A DNA stretch of 64,000 bases, from positions 62,001 to 126,000 of the forward strand of contig NZ_RYYR01000007.1 in the NCBI RefSeq assembly GCF_003977595.1. Reading direction: 5' to 3'. Of this stretch, positions 43,890 to 53,939 are shown piece by piece. The position numbers were made by a program, and so were the translations under genes. A model generated the notes under the pieces. The model was given only the letters and a program-made list of their open reading frames with translations. It was not told the origin of the DNA and ran no database searches. How positions within the stretch are numbered: position 1 is the first letter of the stretch; every line of letters starts with the position of its first letter. The stretch comes from Lysinibacillus antri. Lineage in GTDB: Bacteria > Bacillota > Bacilli > Bacillales_A > Planococcaceae.

Positions 43890-46800
43890 ATGTCGTTAAG
43901 AGTAATTAGTGGAAGAGCTGGTACAGGTAAAACAACGTTCATCCATAACGAAATTGTCAATGAATTAAAGAAACATCCATTAGGTGCACCTATTTATTTA
44001 ATCGTGCCCGATCAAATGTCCTATCAGGCAGAATATATGTTGACCAATAACTACGGAATCAGTGGGATTGTCCGCGCACAGGTGATGACATTTAAACGTT
44101 TAGCGTGGTATATCCTTCAAGAAACTGGGGGCATTGCAAAAGAGCAAATTGACAAAATTGGTTATCGCATGCTCATTCGTCGCCTACTTGCTGAAAATAA
44201 AGATGAATTCACCTTATTTCGACAAGCAGCAGATAAACGTGGATTTACGGAGGAAGTTGAACAACTCATCAAAGAGTTTAGTCAATATAACATTGATAGT
44301 GCTGCATTAAGTGAAGTAATCGGAAAATTAGAGCATTCATCTGCCCCTAACACATTAATCGCAAAAACAAAGGACTTACAAATCATCTTATCAAAAATAG
44401 AAGAAAAACTCGGTGATAGCTATGTTGATAGTGATGGTTTTTATCCAATATTAATACAACAACTTAAAAATTCTGAAAAACTAAAAGAAGCGCATATTTA
44501 TATAGATGGTTTTACTGTTTTTACAGTGAGGGAATTTGAAATTGTAAAGCAATTATTATCTTTTGCCAAACGTGTAACAATCGTCCTTCCTTTTGAAAAT
44601 GAGCAAGATAAAGATGATGACCAAGCGGTATTTTATCGTCCTGCTGTTATGTACGATAAATTAAAGCAAGAAGCTGAAAACTTTAAAGTAGAGATGGAAC
44701 AACGCCTTCATTTAGAAACATGCTACCGTTATAACAATCAGGATTTATATCATATCGAACAACAATTTCACGAGCCCGTACCTACTCAACAACAAGCAAA
44801 CGGTTTTGTTGAAATTATTGAGGGGGCAAATCGACGGGCAGAAGTCCACGCGATTGCCCGGGAAATTTGTCGACTCGTACGCGAGGAAAATGTTCGCTAC
44901 AAAGACATAGGGATTATGTATCGACAGGCGGACCTTTACGATCCATTAATTACTACAATTTTTAAGCAATATGATATTCCTGTATTTACAAATGAAAAGA
45001 AAGCGATGCTACATCACCCATTAATTGAATTTAGTCGGTCGATTTTAGAAGTAATCACATCGAATTGGCAATATGAACCGGTATTTAGAAGTGTAAAAAC
45101 TGATTTATTTTTCCCTTTACATAGCAATTTAAAAGAAATGCGGGAGAAAGCAGATATCCTAGAAAACTTTGTCATTGCACAAGGTATATATGGGTATCGT
45201 TGGTTTGAGGATTCTAGATGGTTCTATAAAAAATACCGTGGTCTTGAATTTTTCTCCAAACAGCAGACAGATGAAGAACTAAAAATGCAACAAATATTAG
45301 ATGAAATGAAAGCTATTATTAAGCAACCACTTGAACAATTGCAAAGTGAACTAAAAAATGCAGAAACAGGAAAAGAGATTGCACAGTGTTTATATCGATG
45401 TATTGAGGAATTACAAATATTCGATAAATTGCAAGCGTTAAAAGATGCTGAACTGGAAGAGCATGAGCTACACGGAGCGAGTGAGCATGATCAAGCCTGG
45501 AATCGTTGGATTAACGTGCTGGATCAGTTTGTCATTATGTTTGGTGATCAAAAATTATCGATTGAAGAGGCCGCTCAAATTTTAGATGAAGGTTACGATA
45601 CGCTACAATTTTCAAATATTCCACCATCAGTTGATGAAGTGACCGTTGCGACAGTTGAATATTCTCGATTTGACAACAAGGATACTGTATTTGTAATTGG
45701 TGTTAATGATGGCGTTTATCCGATGCGGATCGATTATGAGGGCTTAATTACAGATAGTGATCGTGGATGGTTCGCAGAAATTGATACGGAACTTTCACCA
45801 ACATCAAAACATCGATTGCTCCAAGAGGCATTTTTAATTTACCGTGCATTTTCATCACCAACTGATCGATTGTATATTACATTTTCTAGTTCAAACGAAG
45901 AAAGTAAAGCACTACTACCTTCATTATATATAAATCGACTACACAAATTGTTTGAGATAGATGGGGTAAAAACGTTATCACACAAACGAGTGCTCATTGA
46001 TCCAATAGAAGAACTCGAGCCACACAACGTTTTGTCCTATATCCAGCATCCAAGAACTTCTCTTGCCTTTTTAATTATGCAATTAAGACAAGCTCAATAT
46101 TCAAATCAACTTGCACCGGAATGGCTAGCATTAAGAGAATTTTATGAAAAGGATGCATACTGGAAAGATTCATTGCAAGTTGTGATGCGCCCCCTATTAA
46201 AGAAAAACGAAGCGCAAAGATTAAGACCGCAAATCACAGAAGAATTATATGGAAATGAGCTGACATCGAGTGTGTCACGAGTAGAAAAGTTTTATCGCTG
46301 TCCATTCTCGCATTTTACTACGTATGGTTTACGACTAGAGGAACGTGCAATCTATCGTTTAGAAAATTTTGCAGTAGGTGATCTTTTCCATGAAGCATTG
46401 AAATGGATTACGAAGGAAACAGAACGATTAAATCTTCAATGGAATCGCCTAACACGTACTCAATGTGCTCAATTGGCTCGTCAAGCGGTGGAATCCATCG
46501 TTCCAGTATTCTCTCACCAAATTCTATTAAGTAGTGCACGTTATCGCTATATTCAAAAAAAGTTAATTCGCATTGTGGAAAGGACGATGATGGCTCTTTC
46601 ACAACATGCGAAAGCTTCTTTCTTCAAGCCAATTGCCATTGAAGCGGCATTCGGACCAAATGAACCACTTCCTCCGCTTGAAATTGATTTACAGGGCGGC
46701 CGAAAAATGAATATTCGGGGAAGAATCGACCGAATTGATAGTGCGAAAATTGGTGATAAAACGTATTTACGTGTAATTGATTATAAATCGTCTAGTCGTG

Positions 46801-47417
46801 ATTTGGATTTAAATGAAGTATATCATGGAATATCCTTGCAACTATTAACGTATTTAGATGTTGCAGTTAAAAATGCAAACCATTGGATTGACGGTCAGGT
46901 CGATCCTGCTGGCGTTTTATATGTCCATGTTCATAATCCGATTTTAAAAATCGAAGAAGAGCTAGATGACATGACATTAGAATTAGAACGAATGAAAAAG
47001 TATAAAATGCGCGGTCTTTTAACGGAAAATGCAGAATCACTTATCGCGATGGATGAAGAGTTAGAAGAAGGTGGATATTCAAAAATTATTCCTGCGTTTA
47101 TTAGTTCAAAAGATGGCGGCATATCGCAATCTAAATCTCGCGTTGTACCACCTGATTCAATGTCGCAAATTAGCCAATATGTTCGAAACAAACACCAACT
47201 AGCTGGTGAAGGCATTATGAGCGGGGAAGCTCGCATTCATCCATATCGATTGAAAGGTAGAACGGGTTGTGACTTCTGTAGTTTTAAATCGGTTTGTCAA
47301 TTTGACCCAACAGATAATGAACAAGTGTATCATCAGCTTCACGCAGATAAACCAGCAACAATTGTTTCGAAAATACGAGAGGAGTTGAAAAGAGATGGGT
47401 CTATCGATTCCAAATAA
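43890..47417 (+). CDS. addB: ATP-dependent nuclease subunit B
   Basis: 1175-aa subunit of the AddAB helicase-nuclease that processes double-strand breaks to Chi (RecBCD counterpart). Walker A GRAGTGKTTF at residues 8-17; C-terminal RecB-type nuclease domain with IDRIDSAKIGD and LRVIDYKSSSRDLDLNEVY; iron-sulfur Cys cluster from FYRCPFSHF plus CDFCSFKSVCQFD near the end. AAGGGGGA precedes ATG 43890. addA starts inside its last codons. Confidence 0.95.
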   Translation: MSLRVISGRAGTGKTTFIHNEIVNELKKHPLGAPIYLIVPDQMSYQAEYMLTNNYGISGIVRAQVMTFKRLAWYILQETGGIAKEQIDKIGYRMLIRRLLAENKDEFTLFRQAADKRGFTEEVEQLIKEFSQYNIDSAALSEVIGKLEHSSAPNTLIAKTKDLQIILSKIEEKLGDSYVDSDGFYPILIQQLKNSEKLKEAHIYIDGFTVFTVREFEIVKQLLSFAKRVTIVLPFENEQDKDDDQAVFYRPAVMYDKLKQEAENFKVEMEQRLHLETCYRYNNQDLYHIEQQFHEPVPTQQQANGFVEIIEGANRRAEVHAIAREICRLVREENVRYKDIGIMYRQADLYDPLITTIFKQYDIPVFTNEKKAMLHHPLIEFSRSILEVITSNWQYEPVFRSVKTDLFFPLHSNLKEMREKADILENFVIAQGIYGYRWFEDSRWFYKKYRGLEFFSKQQTDEELKMQQILDEMKAIIKQPLEQLQSELKNAETGKEIAQCLYRCIEELQIFDKLQALKDAELEEHELHGASEHDQAWNRWINVLDQFVIMFGDQKLSIEEAAQILDEGYDTLQFSNIPPSVDEVTVATVEYSRFDNKDTVFVIGVNDGVYPMRIDYEGLITDSDRGWFAEIDTELSPTSKHRLLQEAFLIYRAFSSPTDRLYITFSSSNEESKALLPSLYINRLHKLFEIDGVKTLSHKRVLIDPIEELEPHNVLSYIQHPRTSLAFLIMQLRQAQYSNQLAPEWLALREFYEKDAYWKDSLQVVMRPLLKKNEAQRLRPQITEELYGNELTSSVSRVEKFYRCPFSHFTTYGLRLEERAIYRLENFAVGDLFHEALKWITKETERLNLQWNRLTRTQCAQLARQAVESIVPVFSHQILLSSARYRYIQKKLIRIVERTMMALSQHAKASFFKPIAIEAAFGPNEPLPPLEIDLQGGRKMNIRGRIDRIDSAKIGDKTYLRVIDYKSSSRDLDLNEVYHGISLQLLTYLDVAVKNANHWIDGQVDPAGVLYVHVHNPILKIEEELDDMTLELERMKKYKMRGLLTENAESLIAMDEELEEGGYSKIIPAFISSKDGGISQSKSRVVPPDSMSQISQYVRNKHQLAGEGIMSGEARIHPYRLKGRTGCDFCSFKSVCQFDPTDNEQVYHQLHADKPATIVSKIREELKRDGSIDSK

Positions 47418-48649
47418 AGGACCAGATGTTACATGGACAGATGAACAATGGAAGGCAATTTGGGCATCTGGACAAGATACCCTTGTGTCAGCTGCAGCGG
47501 GTTCTGGAAAAACAGCAGTATTAATTAATCGTATGATTGAAAAGGTTATTTCAAAAGATCATCCAATCGACGTGGATGAATTGCTCGTTGTAACCTTCAC
47601 AAATGCTTCGGCAGCGGAAATGCGCCATCGAATGGCTGAAGCGCTTGAAAAAGAGATTGTAAAAGATCCACGCAATCAGCATTTACGCAGGCAATTAAGC
47701 TTAGTAAATAAAGCACAAATCTCAACCTTGCATTCCTTTTGTTTAGCAATCGTTCGTCAGTATGCGTATCTAATTAATATCGATCCAGGATTTAAGATTG
47801 CCAATGAAGGTGAATCAGCCTTACTTCGTGATGATGTTCTAGCCCAAGTACTAGAAGAAGCTTATGACAATGAGAATGAGGAAAAAGTAGATGCGGTTTA
47901 TCGATTAGTAGATAGTTTTACATCGGACCGAGATGATCAAGCGATCGAAATCTTAATTGGCAAATTATATGATACTTCTCGGGTACACCCAGACCCGACA
48001 AAGTGGTTACGTTCTTTACCTGAACAATATGATATTCCTGAAGAAGTGACAATTGATGAATTAGATTTTATTGGTCCTTTAAAAAACGCCATCCAATTTA
48101 GTTTAGAAGAAGCACGAGCGCAAATTGAAGAAATGCGTCAATATACATTAAAACCAGATGGCCCATTTACTTATGCAGAAACGGCAGATTTGGATTTTGT
48201 CTTGATTGATGAGGCAATTCGACGGATTCAATATGGGACTTGGCAAGATGCTTATGATTTCTTTTCTACTCTAAAATGGTCAACGTTATCTCGGAAAAAA
48301 TGTGATTGTGATCCGGATTTAAAAGAAAGGGCAAAGAAGAAACGGGATCAGGCGAAAAAGTCGGTAAATCAAATTAAAGAGGCATATTTCTTAAGAAAAC
48401 CAGAGCGATTATTGCAAGAAATCCGTTTAATGGCTCCAATCATCCAAACATTAGTAGAGTTAACGGAGAGGTTTGGTGAGAAGTTCACAGAAGCGAAGTC
48501 ACAACGCGGATTAGTGGATTTTTCGGATTTAGAGCATTATGCCTTAGAAATCTTAACAGTTAAAGAAGGTGGAATGTTAAAACCATCACCGATTGCAGAT
48601 GATTTTCGCAATCGTTTTAAAGAAGTTTTAATCGATGAGTACCAGGACG
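47395..48649 (+). CDS. addA: ATP-dependent nuclease subunit A, 5' exon
   Basis: First 418 codons plus one base of addA. UvrD-like helicase with Walker A AAAGSGKTAVLINRM (about 34-48), VVTFTNASAAEMR, and ending in motif II, VLIDEYQD. At that point the sequence GTGCGAC of a group II intron begins. Joined to the 3' exon (51334-53807) the frame is kept (GAC, then G plus TC, then AAC ATG: D-V-N-M) and the total is 1242 aa, close to the 1232 of B. subtilis AddA. Without splicing, translation adds five residues and stops at 48664. GAGGAG precedes the ATG; overlaps addB by 23 bases. Confidence 0.95.
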
Positions 48650-49366
48650 GTGCGACACGTTGCTAATTGAAAAGATTAGCCACTAACAAATGTTAGAAGA
48701 ACTAAGAATCTGATGAGTCGAATGACGAGGTAACGCTCTGAAAGGCTCAGCCTAATCCTCCGAATAGCGTCATTTTATGCAATTAAAATGAGGTTATAAG
48801 CTCGGTGAAGTCAGCTGAATATCACCCTAATCGAAAGAAGGAAAGCGGGATAGAGGTATCTTGTGTGGTAGATAGGCTGGGGCTCTATAAGAAAATCTAT
48901 GGTTAGAATTTAAATAAAAAATTATTTAATGACAAAATTCCGAATGTACGGCTCTAGAGGTATAGCTGTTCGAAAGGGCAGTCCAACTTGTTTGGGTTAG
49001 TGAGGTAGAGTAAGAATCGTCTTTATGAAATACCTTATGATGTTATAGGCATCATCCAGCTAACAGGGCTAAAGGAATGACCTAAGGATTTTGTATGTAT
49101 AGATAGGATTCTTGGAACGTGGGAAGCTGGTTACGTGGAGAGATTGCACTCGATGATGCGGTATGAAGGAAAGCGGAAGTATAACTTCATTTTAAACTAG
49201 TGAAAGTGATGGCACAGTACCAGTGAAGCCGTGATAACAAGCGGTGGAGGGATAGCCATTAGTCAGTGAATAGAACACTAACATTACATTTCATATTTTC
49301 AGGTTCGAGTATGACTAAGAGAAATGGAATCACTGAAATATCCTTTGGTGGATAGAGGTGAGTACA
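48650..49366 (+). ncRNA. Group II intron ribozyme, 5' domains (I to IV start)
   Basis: 717 bp without a protein gene between the 5' splice site and the maturase start. It should hold domains I-III and the base of IV; the exon-binding site candidate is at 49018-49023. Detailed folding was not attempted. Confidence 0.75.
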
Positions 49367-51232
49367 TTGACTGAAACAGCGAAGGCAACAAAAGTTTTAA
49401 AGAGACAAGCTTTGAGAAACAGTGAATATTATGATTTTCAGGCACAACTAGACCAACTTTACCTAGAGAGTAAGAAGAATAGAAAATTTACAAAGTTATA
49501 TGAACTTATAACTGCGAGAGAAAACATTTTACTAGCGTATCGTAATATAAAGAAAAATAAAGGTTCTTTTACACCTGGCGTAAACCAAACAACGATTTTA
49601 TCACTCGCTGAAAAAGAAATAGATCAACTTATAAGGTATGTTCGTAAAAGATTACAGAATTACCAGCCACAACGCATCCGAAGAAAAGAAATACCAAAAC
49701 CAAATGGGGGCATTCGCCCATTAGGTATCCCTACAATTGAAGATCGCATTATTCAGCAATGTATCAAACAAATTCTAGAACCTATTTGTGAGGCAAAGTT
49801 TCATCCTCATAGTTATGGATTTAGACCAAATCGAGGTACATTACATGCGTATTCAAGAGCAGTAACGTTAGCAAATAAAAATAAATTACATTATGTAGTG
49901 GATATCGATATTAAGGGGTTCTTCGATAATGTACATCACGGTAAGTTATTAAAACAAATGTGGCATTTGGGGATTCAAGACAAGCGAGTATTAAGTATCG
50001 TAAGTAAGCTATTAAAAGCAGAAATAGCAGGTGTGGGCACACCTGCTAAAGGAACGCCACAGGGTGGCATATTGTCTCCTCTGTTATCCAACATTGTATT
50101 AAATGAATTGGATTGGTGGATAAGTAGTCAATGGGAGACATTTGAAACAAAAAAGAACTACGATAGAAAGCGTATCATAAGTGGCAAAATGAGGCTAGAT
50201 AAAACATGGAAATATCGAATGTTAAGAACTTCGAATTTAAAAGAAATGTTTATTGTCCGATACGCAGATGATTTTAAAATATTCTGTCGTAATCATCGAG
50301 ACGCTTTTAAAATCTTTGAAGCAGTAAAGAAATGGCTGAAAGAAAGACTGCAATTAGAAATTAGTCAAGAAAAATCGAAAGTCATTAACTTACGCAAAAA
50401 TTACTCTCAATTTCTCGGCTTTAAACTTAAAGTCGTACCTAAAGGTAAAAAACAAGTTGTGAAGTCACATATGAGTGAACAAGCAAAACAAAAAGCCTTA
50501 GTCAAAATCAAAGAGCATATTCAAAAAGTGAAAAAGAATCCTATAGCCACAGAAGTATCAAAATTTAATGCGACAATCTTAGGATTACAAAACTTTTATC
50601 AACAAGCTACGATGGTCTCAAAAGATTTCAGTGAAATCGCATTTACTGTCAAACGAACCTTATACAACAGCTTATGGAAAGCTTCAACCTCAAAAGGAGA
50701 ACTAAGCAAATACTACCGAGCGCATTATAAAGATTACTTAAATAAAAAAGCAGTTTTTGTGGCTGGTGTAGCAATATTTCCGATTGATGGTGTGAAACAT
50801 AAAAATCCAAAGAACTTTACACAAGAAATTAATAACTATACAGAAGAGGGTAGAAGTTTAATTCACAAGACGGTCAAAACAACATCACAAGAGGTAATTC
50901 GTTACTTAATGAAAAATCCAGTACAAAATCGAAGTATTGAATATAACGATAATCGGATTTCAAGGTACATCGCTCAACAAGGAAGATGTGCGGTAACAGG
51001 AAGAACGCTTGAATTATTTGATATGGAATTACATCACATAATTCCTACACAGTTTGGTGGAACAGACCGTTACAATAATCTGACATTTATTTTAAAAGAT
51101 GTCCATAAACTTATTCATGCGACACTGTCAGAAACCATCTTAAAATACCTTCAAAAATTAAAGTTATCGGAAACTGAAATCTGTAAAGTAAATGAGCTAA
51201 GAGCTAAAGCTGGAAATGAAATGATAAGTTAA
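49367..51232 (+). CDS. ltrA: Group II intron reverse transcriptase/maturase (HNH)
   Basis: 621-aa multifunctional protein that helps splicing and drives retrohoming. RT0-RT7 blocks: RRKEIPKPNGGIRPLGIPTI, HSYGFRPNRGTLHAYSRA, DIKGFFDNVHHGKLL, GTPQGGILSPLLSNIVLNEL, and the catalytic YADD (FIVRYADDFKIFC). Domain X follows with QFLGFKL. C-terminal HNH endonuclease with CAVTGRTLELFDMELHHIIP and TDRYNNLTF. TTG 49367 has AGAGGTG 6 nt upstream; GTG 49358 is the alternative. All catalytic motifs intact, so likely active. Confidence 0.95.
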   Translation: MTETAKATKVLKRQALRNSEYYDFQAQLDQLYLESKKNRKFTKLYELITARENILLAYRNIKKNKGSFTPGVNQTTILSLAEKEIDQLIRYVRKRLQNYQPQRIRRKEIPKPNGGIRPLGIPTIEDRIIQQCIKQILEPICEAKFHPHSYGFRPNRGTLHAYSRAVTLANKNKLHYVVDIDIKGFFDNVHHGKLLKQMWHLGIQDKRVLSIVSKLLKAEIAGVGTPAKGTPQGGILSPLLSNIVLNELDWWISSQWETFETKKNYDRKRIISGKMRLDKTWKYRMLRTSNLKEMFIVRYADDFKIFCRNHRDAFKIFEAVKKWLKERLQLEISQEKSKVINLRKNYSQFLGFKLKVVPKGKKQVVKSHMSEQAKQKALVKIKEHIQKVKKNPIATEVSKFNATILGLQNFYQQATMVSKDFSEIAFTVKRTLYNSLWKASTSKGELSKYYRAHYKDYLNKKAVFVAGVAIFPIDGVKHKNPKNFTQEINNYTEEGRSLIHKTVKTTSQEVIRYLMKNPVQNRSIEYNDNRISRYIAQQGRCAVTGRTLELFDMELHHIIPTQFGGTDRYNNLTFILKDVHKLIHATLSETILKYLQKLKLSETEICKVNELRAKAGNEMIS

Positions 51233-51250
51233 GAGCTATGAACTGATGGA

Positions 51251-51284
51251 ACGCCGTATGAGGGGAAACTTTCACGTACGGTGT
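51251..51284 (+). ncRNA. Group II intron domain V
   Basis: 34-nt hairpin: lower stem ACGCCGT with ACGGTGT, two-base bulge region, upper stem closed by GGGGAAACTTTC. The catalytic triad reads CGC instead of the commoner AGC. Confidence 0.85.
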
Positions 51285-51333
51285 GAATGGGGGGAAAAGC
51301 TGGAGATGAATTCAAAGGCTTACCTATCCATAT

Positions 51334-53807
51334 TCAACATGTTACAAGAAACCATCGTACAAATCGTAAAAAGCGGTAGTGAAGCAGATGGGAACCTGTT
51401 TATGGTGGGCGATGTGAAACAGTCCATATATCGCTTCCGCCTTGCTGAACCCATGCTCTTTTTGAATAAGTACACGCAATTTGAAGAAGAGCCAATTACT
51501 AATGGATTAAAAATTGATTTAAATGCTAACTTCCGAAGCCGAGAAGAAGTACTGCATGGAACGAACTTTATCTTTGAACAAATCATGGGTGAGACGGTAG
51601 GAGAAATTGTTTATGATGAAAAAGCGGGTCTTAAACCTAGTGCACCTTATGATGAAGTAGAAATGCCTATCGAATTAACGATTCTATATGAAGAACAAGC
51701 AGAAGCACAACCGGAACAAACTGAAACTGACGAACTCGAATTGAAACAATTAGAAACGGAAGAGGAATTGAAAAAATCCCAACAAGAAGCGCGATATATC
51801 ATTAAGCGTATTCGTGAGCTAATGGATAATGGCGCAACTGTGTATGATGCAAAAGAAAAAGATCCGTCAAAACGTGTCCGTCCATTAGAATATCGTGACA
51901 TTGTCATTCTAATGCGTTCGATGACTTGGTCAAGTGAATTAGTAGAAGAGTTTAAAGCAGCAGAAATTCCTCTTTATGCAGAATCATCAAAAGGATATTT
52001 TGAAGCATTAGAAGTCATGGTTATGCTCAATGTCCTCAATATTGTAGATAATCCATATCAAGATATTCCATTAGCTTCTATCCTAAGAGCACCTTTTGTT
52101 GGATGCAATGAAAATGAATTAGCACTTATCCGACTGATCGACCGAAAAGTTCCTTTCTATGAAGCAGTAAAAATGTTTGTAAAAGAGGAAAGAAGTGGTT
52201 TAAATATTGCAACAGCTGAAAAACTTCAACGTTTCCTATACCAGCTTGATAAATGGAGAAACTTAGCACGTAGAGGGTCTTTATCTGATTTAGTTTGGCA
52301 AATTTATATAGATACGAATTATTATGAAATGGTTGGAGCCATGGCAAATGGGAAACAACGTCAAGCCAATTTACGCACGCTTCATGACCGCGCATTAATG
52401 TATGAAAAAACTTCATTTCGAGGATTATTCCGCTTCCTTCGCTTTATTGATCGGATGAAATCGCGAGGCGACGATTTAGGCGTAGCGAAATCAATTGGTG
52501 AAAAAGATAATGTGGTTCGATTGGTTACAATTCATTCCTCTAAGGGACTTGAATACCCAGTTGTGTTTGTTGCAGGATTAGGTAGAAGTTTTAATCAAAT
52601 GGATTTTAGTAATCCGTATTTGTTCGACCAACAATTTGGGTTAGCGGTTAAAGCAATTGACCCAGATGATCGAATTATGTATACGAGTTTGCCTTTTTTA
52701 GCAATGAAAGAGAAGAAAATTCTTGAGATGAAAGCAGAAGAAATGCGAGTGCTCTACGTTGCGATGACACGAGCAAAAGAACGTCTTATTTTAGTCGGCT
52801 CTGTAAAGAATTGGGATAAGACACGTGCTACTTGGTGTGAATCACAACAGATTGCTCGGGATGCCATGTTACCAGATTATTTACGCGCCCGTGCAAAAAG
52901 CTACTTAGATTGGATTGGTCCGGCTATCGCAAGACATGCTTGTTTTGAAAATTATAGTGATGAACCGTTTACTGCAATTGAACATCCTTCTAAATGGCAA
53001 GTGTCCGCAATTTCAAACACAACGTTCATGCATTCATTGAAAACAGATGAAGAAAATGAATCCATTGATGTATTAGATCAAGAGGTGGATGAGCATCTTT
53101 TAGAACAATTGCATCAACGATTTAACACGACGTATCCATTTAAAGAGTCCATTACGAAAAAATCAAAAACAAGTGTATCTGAAATCAAACGAGTTGAAAA
53201 TTTGCAACGTGAGGAAGAATCGGATACTTATTTTCTTCAAACAAAATCGACAAGCACCTATAAACGACCATTATTTTTACAGGAAAAAGCTTTAACTGCA
53301 ACTGAAATTGGTACCGTTGTTCATACCGTTATGCAACATGCACCGAAAGAAGGATTTACAAACGAAGCTGACGTACAGAACTATTTGCAAGCATTGGTTG
53401 AGAAAAAATTATTAACGAATGAAGAAATAAAAGTTGTTGAACCGGAAAAGGTATTGCAATTTTTCGCTACATCCATTGGTCAACGGTTTGTTCATGCAAG
53501 ACAAATTCATAGGGAAATACCATTTACGATGAGCCTCACAGACGATGTTGGGGATTCACAAATTGTACAAGGGATCATTGACTGTTTAATCGAGGATGCT
53601 GATGGGAAATGGGTGTTGCTCGATTATAAAACCGATAAAATTTTACCTTCCTTTAGTCAAGAACAAGCATTAAAGGATGAAATGGAAAAGCGCTATGCAG
53701 TTCAACTTCGAATTTATAGTCAAGCCATTGAATCTGTACTAAACTTACAAGTGGATGAAAAAATATTATATTTATACAATGCGCAAAAGGAACTTCGTCT
53801 AAATTAG
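51334..53807 (+). CDS. addA: ATP-dependent nuclease subunit A, 3' exon
   Basis: Remaining 824 codons of addA. Begins TC AAC ATG TTA CAA GAA and continues NLFMVGDVKQSIYRFRLAEP (motif III), FRSREEVL, VVRLVTIHSSKGLEYPVVFV (motif V), MRVLYVAMTRAKERLILVGS (motif VI), then the RecB-like nuclease domain with TEIGTVVHTVMQHAPKEG, VQGIIDCLIEDADGKW and LLDYKTDKIL. All late motifs intact; no decay is seen, consistent with efficient intron removal. A frame opening at 51246 includes intron sequence and is not a real start. Confidence 0.95.
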
Positions 53808-53821
53808 TAACATTTAAACAG

Positions 53822-53856
53822 CAGCCTGTTAATTAATCAATTAATAGGCTGTTATT
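53822..53856 (+). terminator. Terminator after addA
   Basis: Stem AGCCTGTTAATT (53823-53834) with AATTAATAGGCT (53839-53850), four-base loop, then a T-rich stretch. Confidence 0.65.
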
Positions 53857-53939
53857 TCTAAAAGTTGGAGTAAAATATTGTAGAATATCAGTGACACAAT
53901 TTTTTACAATAAGACGAAGAATTTAAAGGAGAACAGATT

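Larger units (their letters stand above)
48650..51333 (+). mobile_element. Group II intron with LtrA-type ORF, inserted in addA
   Basis: About 2684 bp, same strand as addA. 5' end GTGCGAC fits the GUGYG consensus; 3' end is ...CTATCCATAT (terminal AY) after domain VI. Domain V is at 51251-51284, and a reverse transcriptase/maturase ORF fills the domain IV position. Boundaries were set from consensus ends plus restoration of the addA frame. EBS1 candidate CGTCTT (49018-49023) pairs with AGGACG at the 5' exon end. Looks full-length and potentially mobile. Subclass (B suspected) not determined. Confidence 0.93.

Noticed and set aside
48640-48664. addA as a simple pseudogene truncated after DEYQD
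   Set aside because: The group II intron ends and intact downstream exon explain the interruption without decay.
51246-53807. addA 3' part as an independent gene with start at 51246
   Set aside because: The first about 29 codons are intron domains V and VI; the helicase homology begins only after the 3' splice site.
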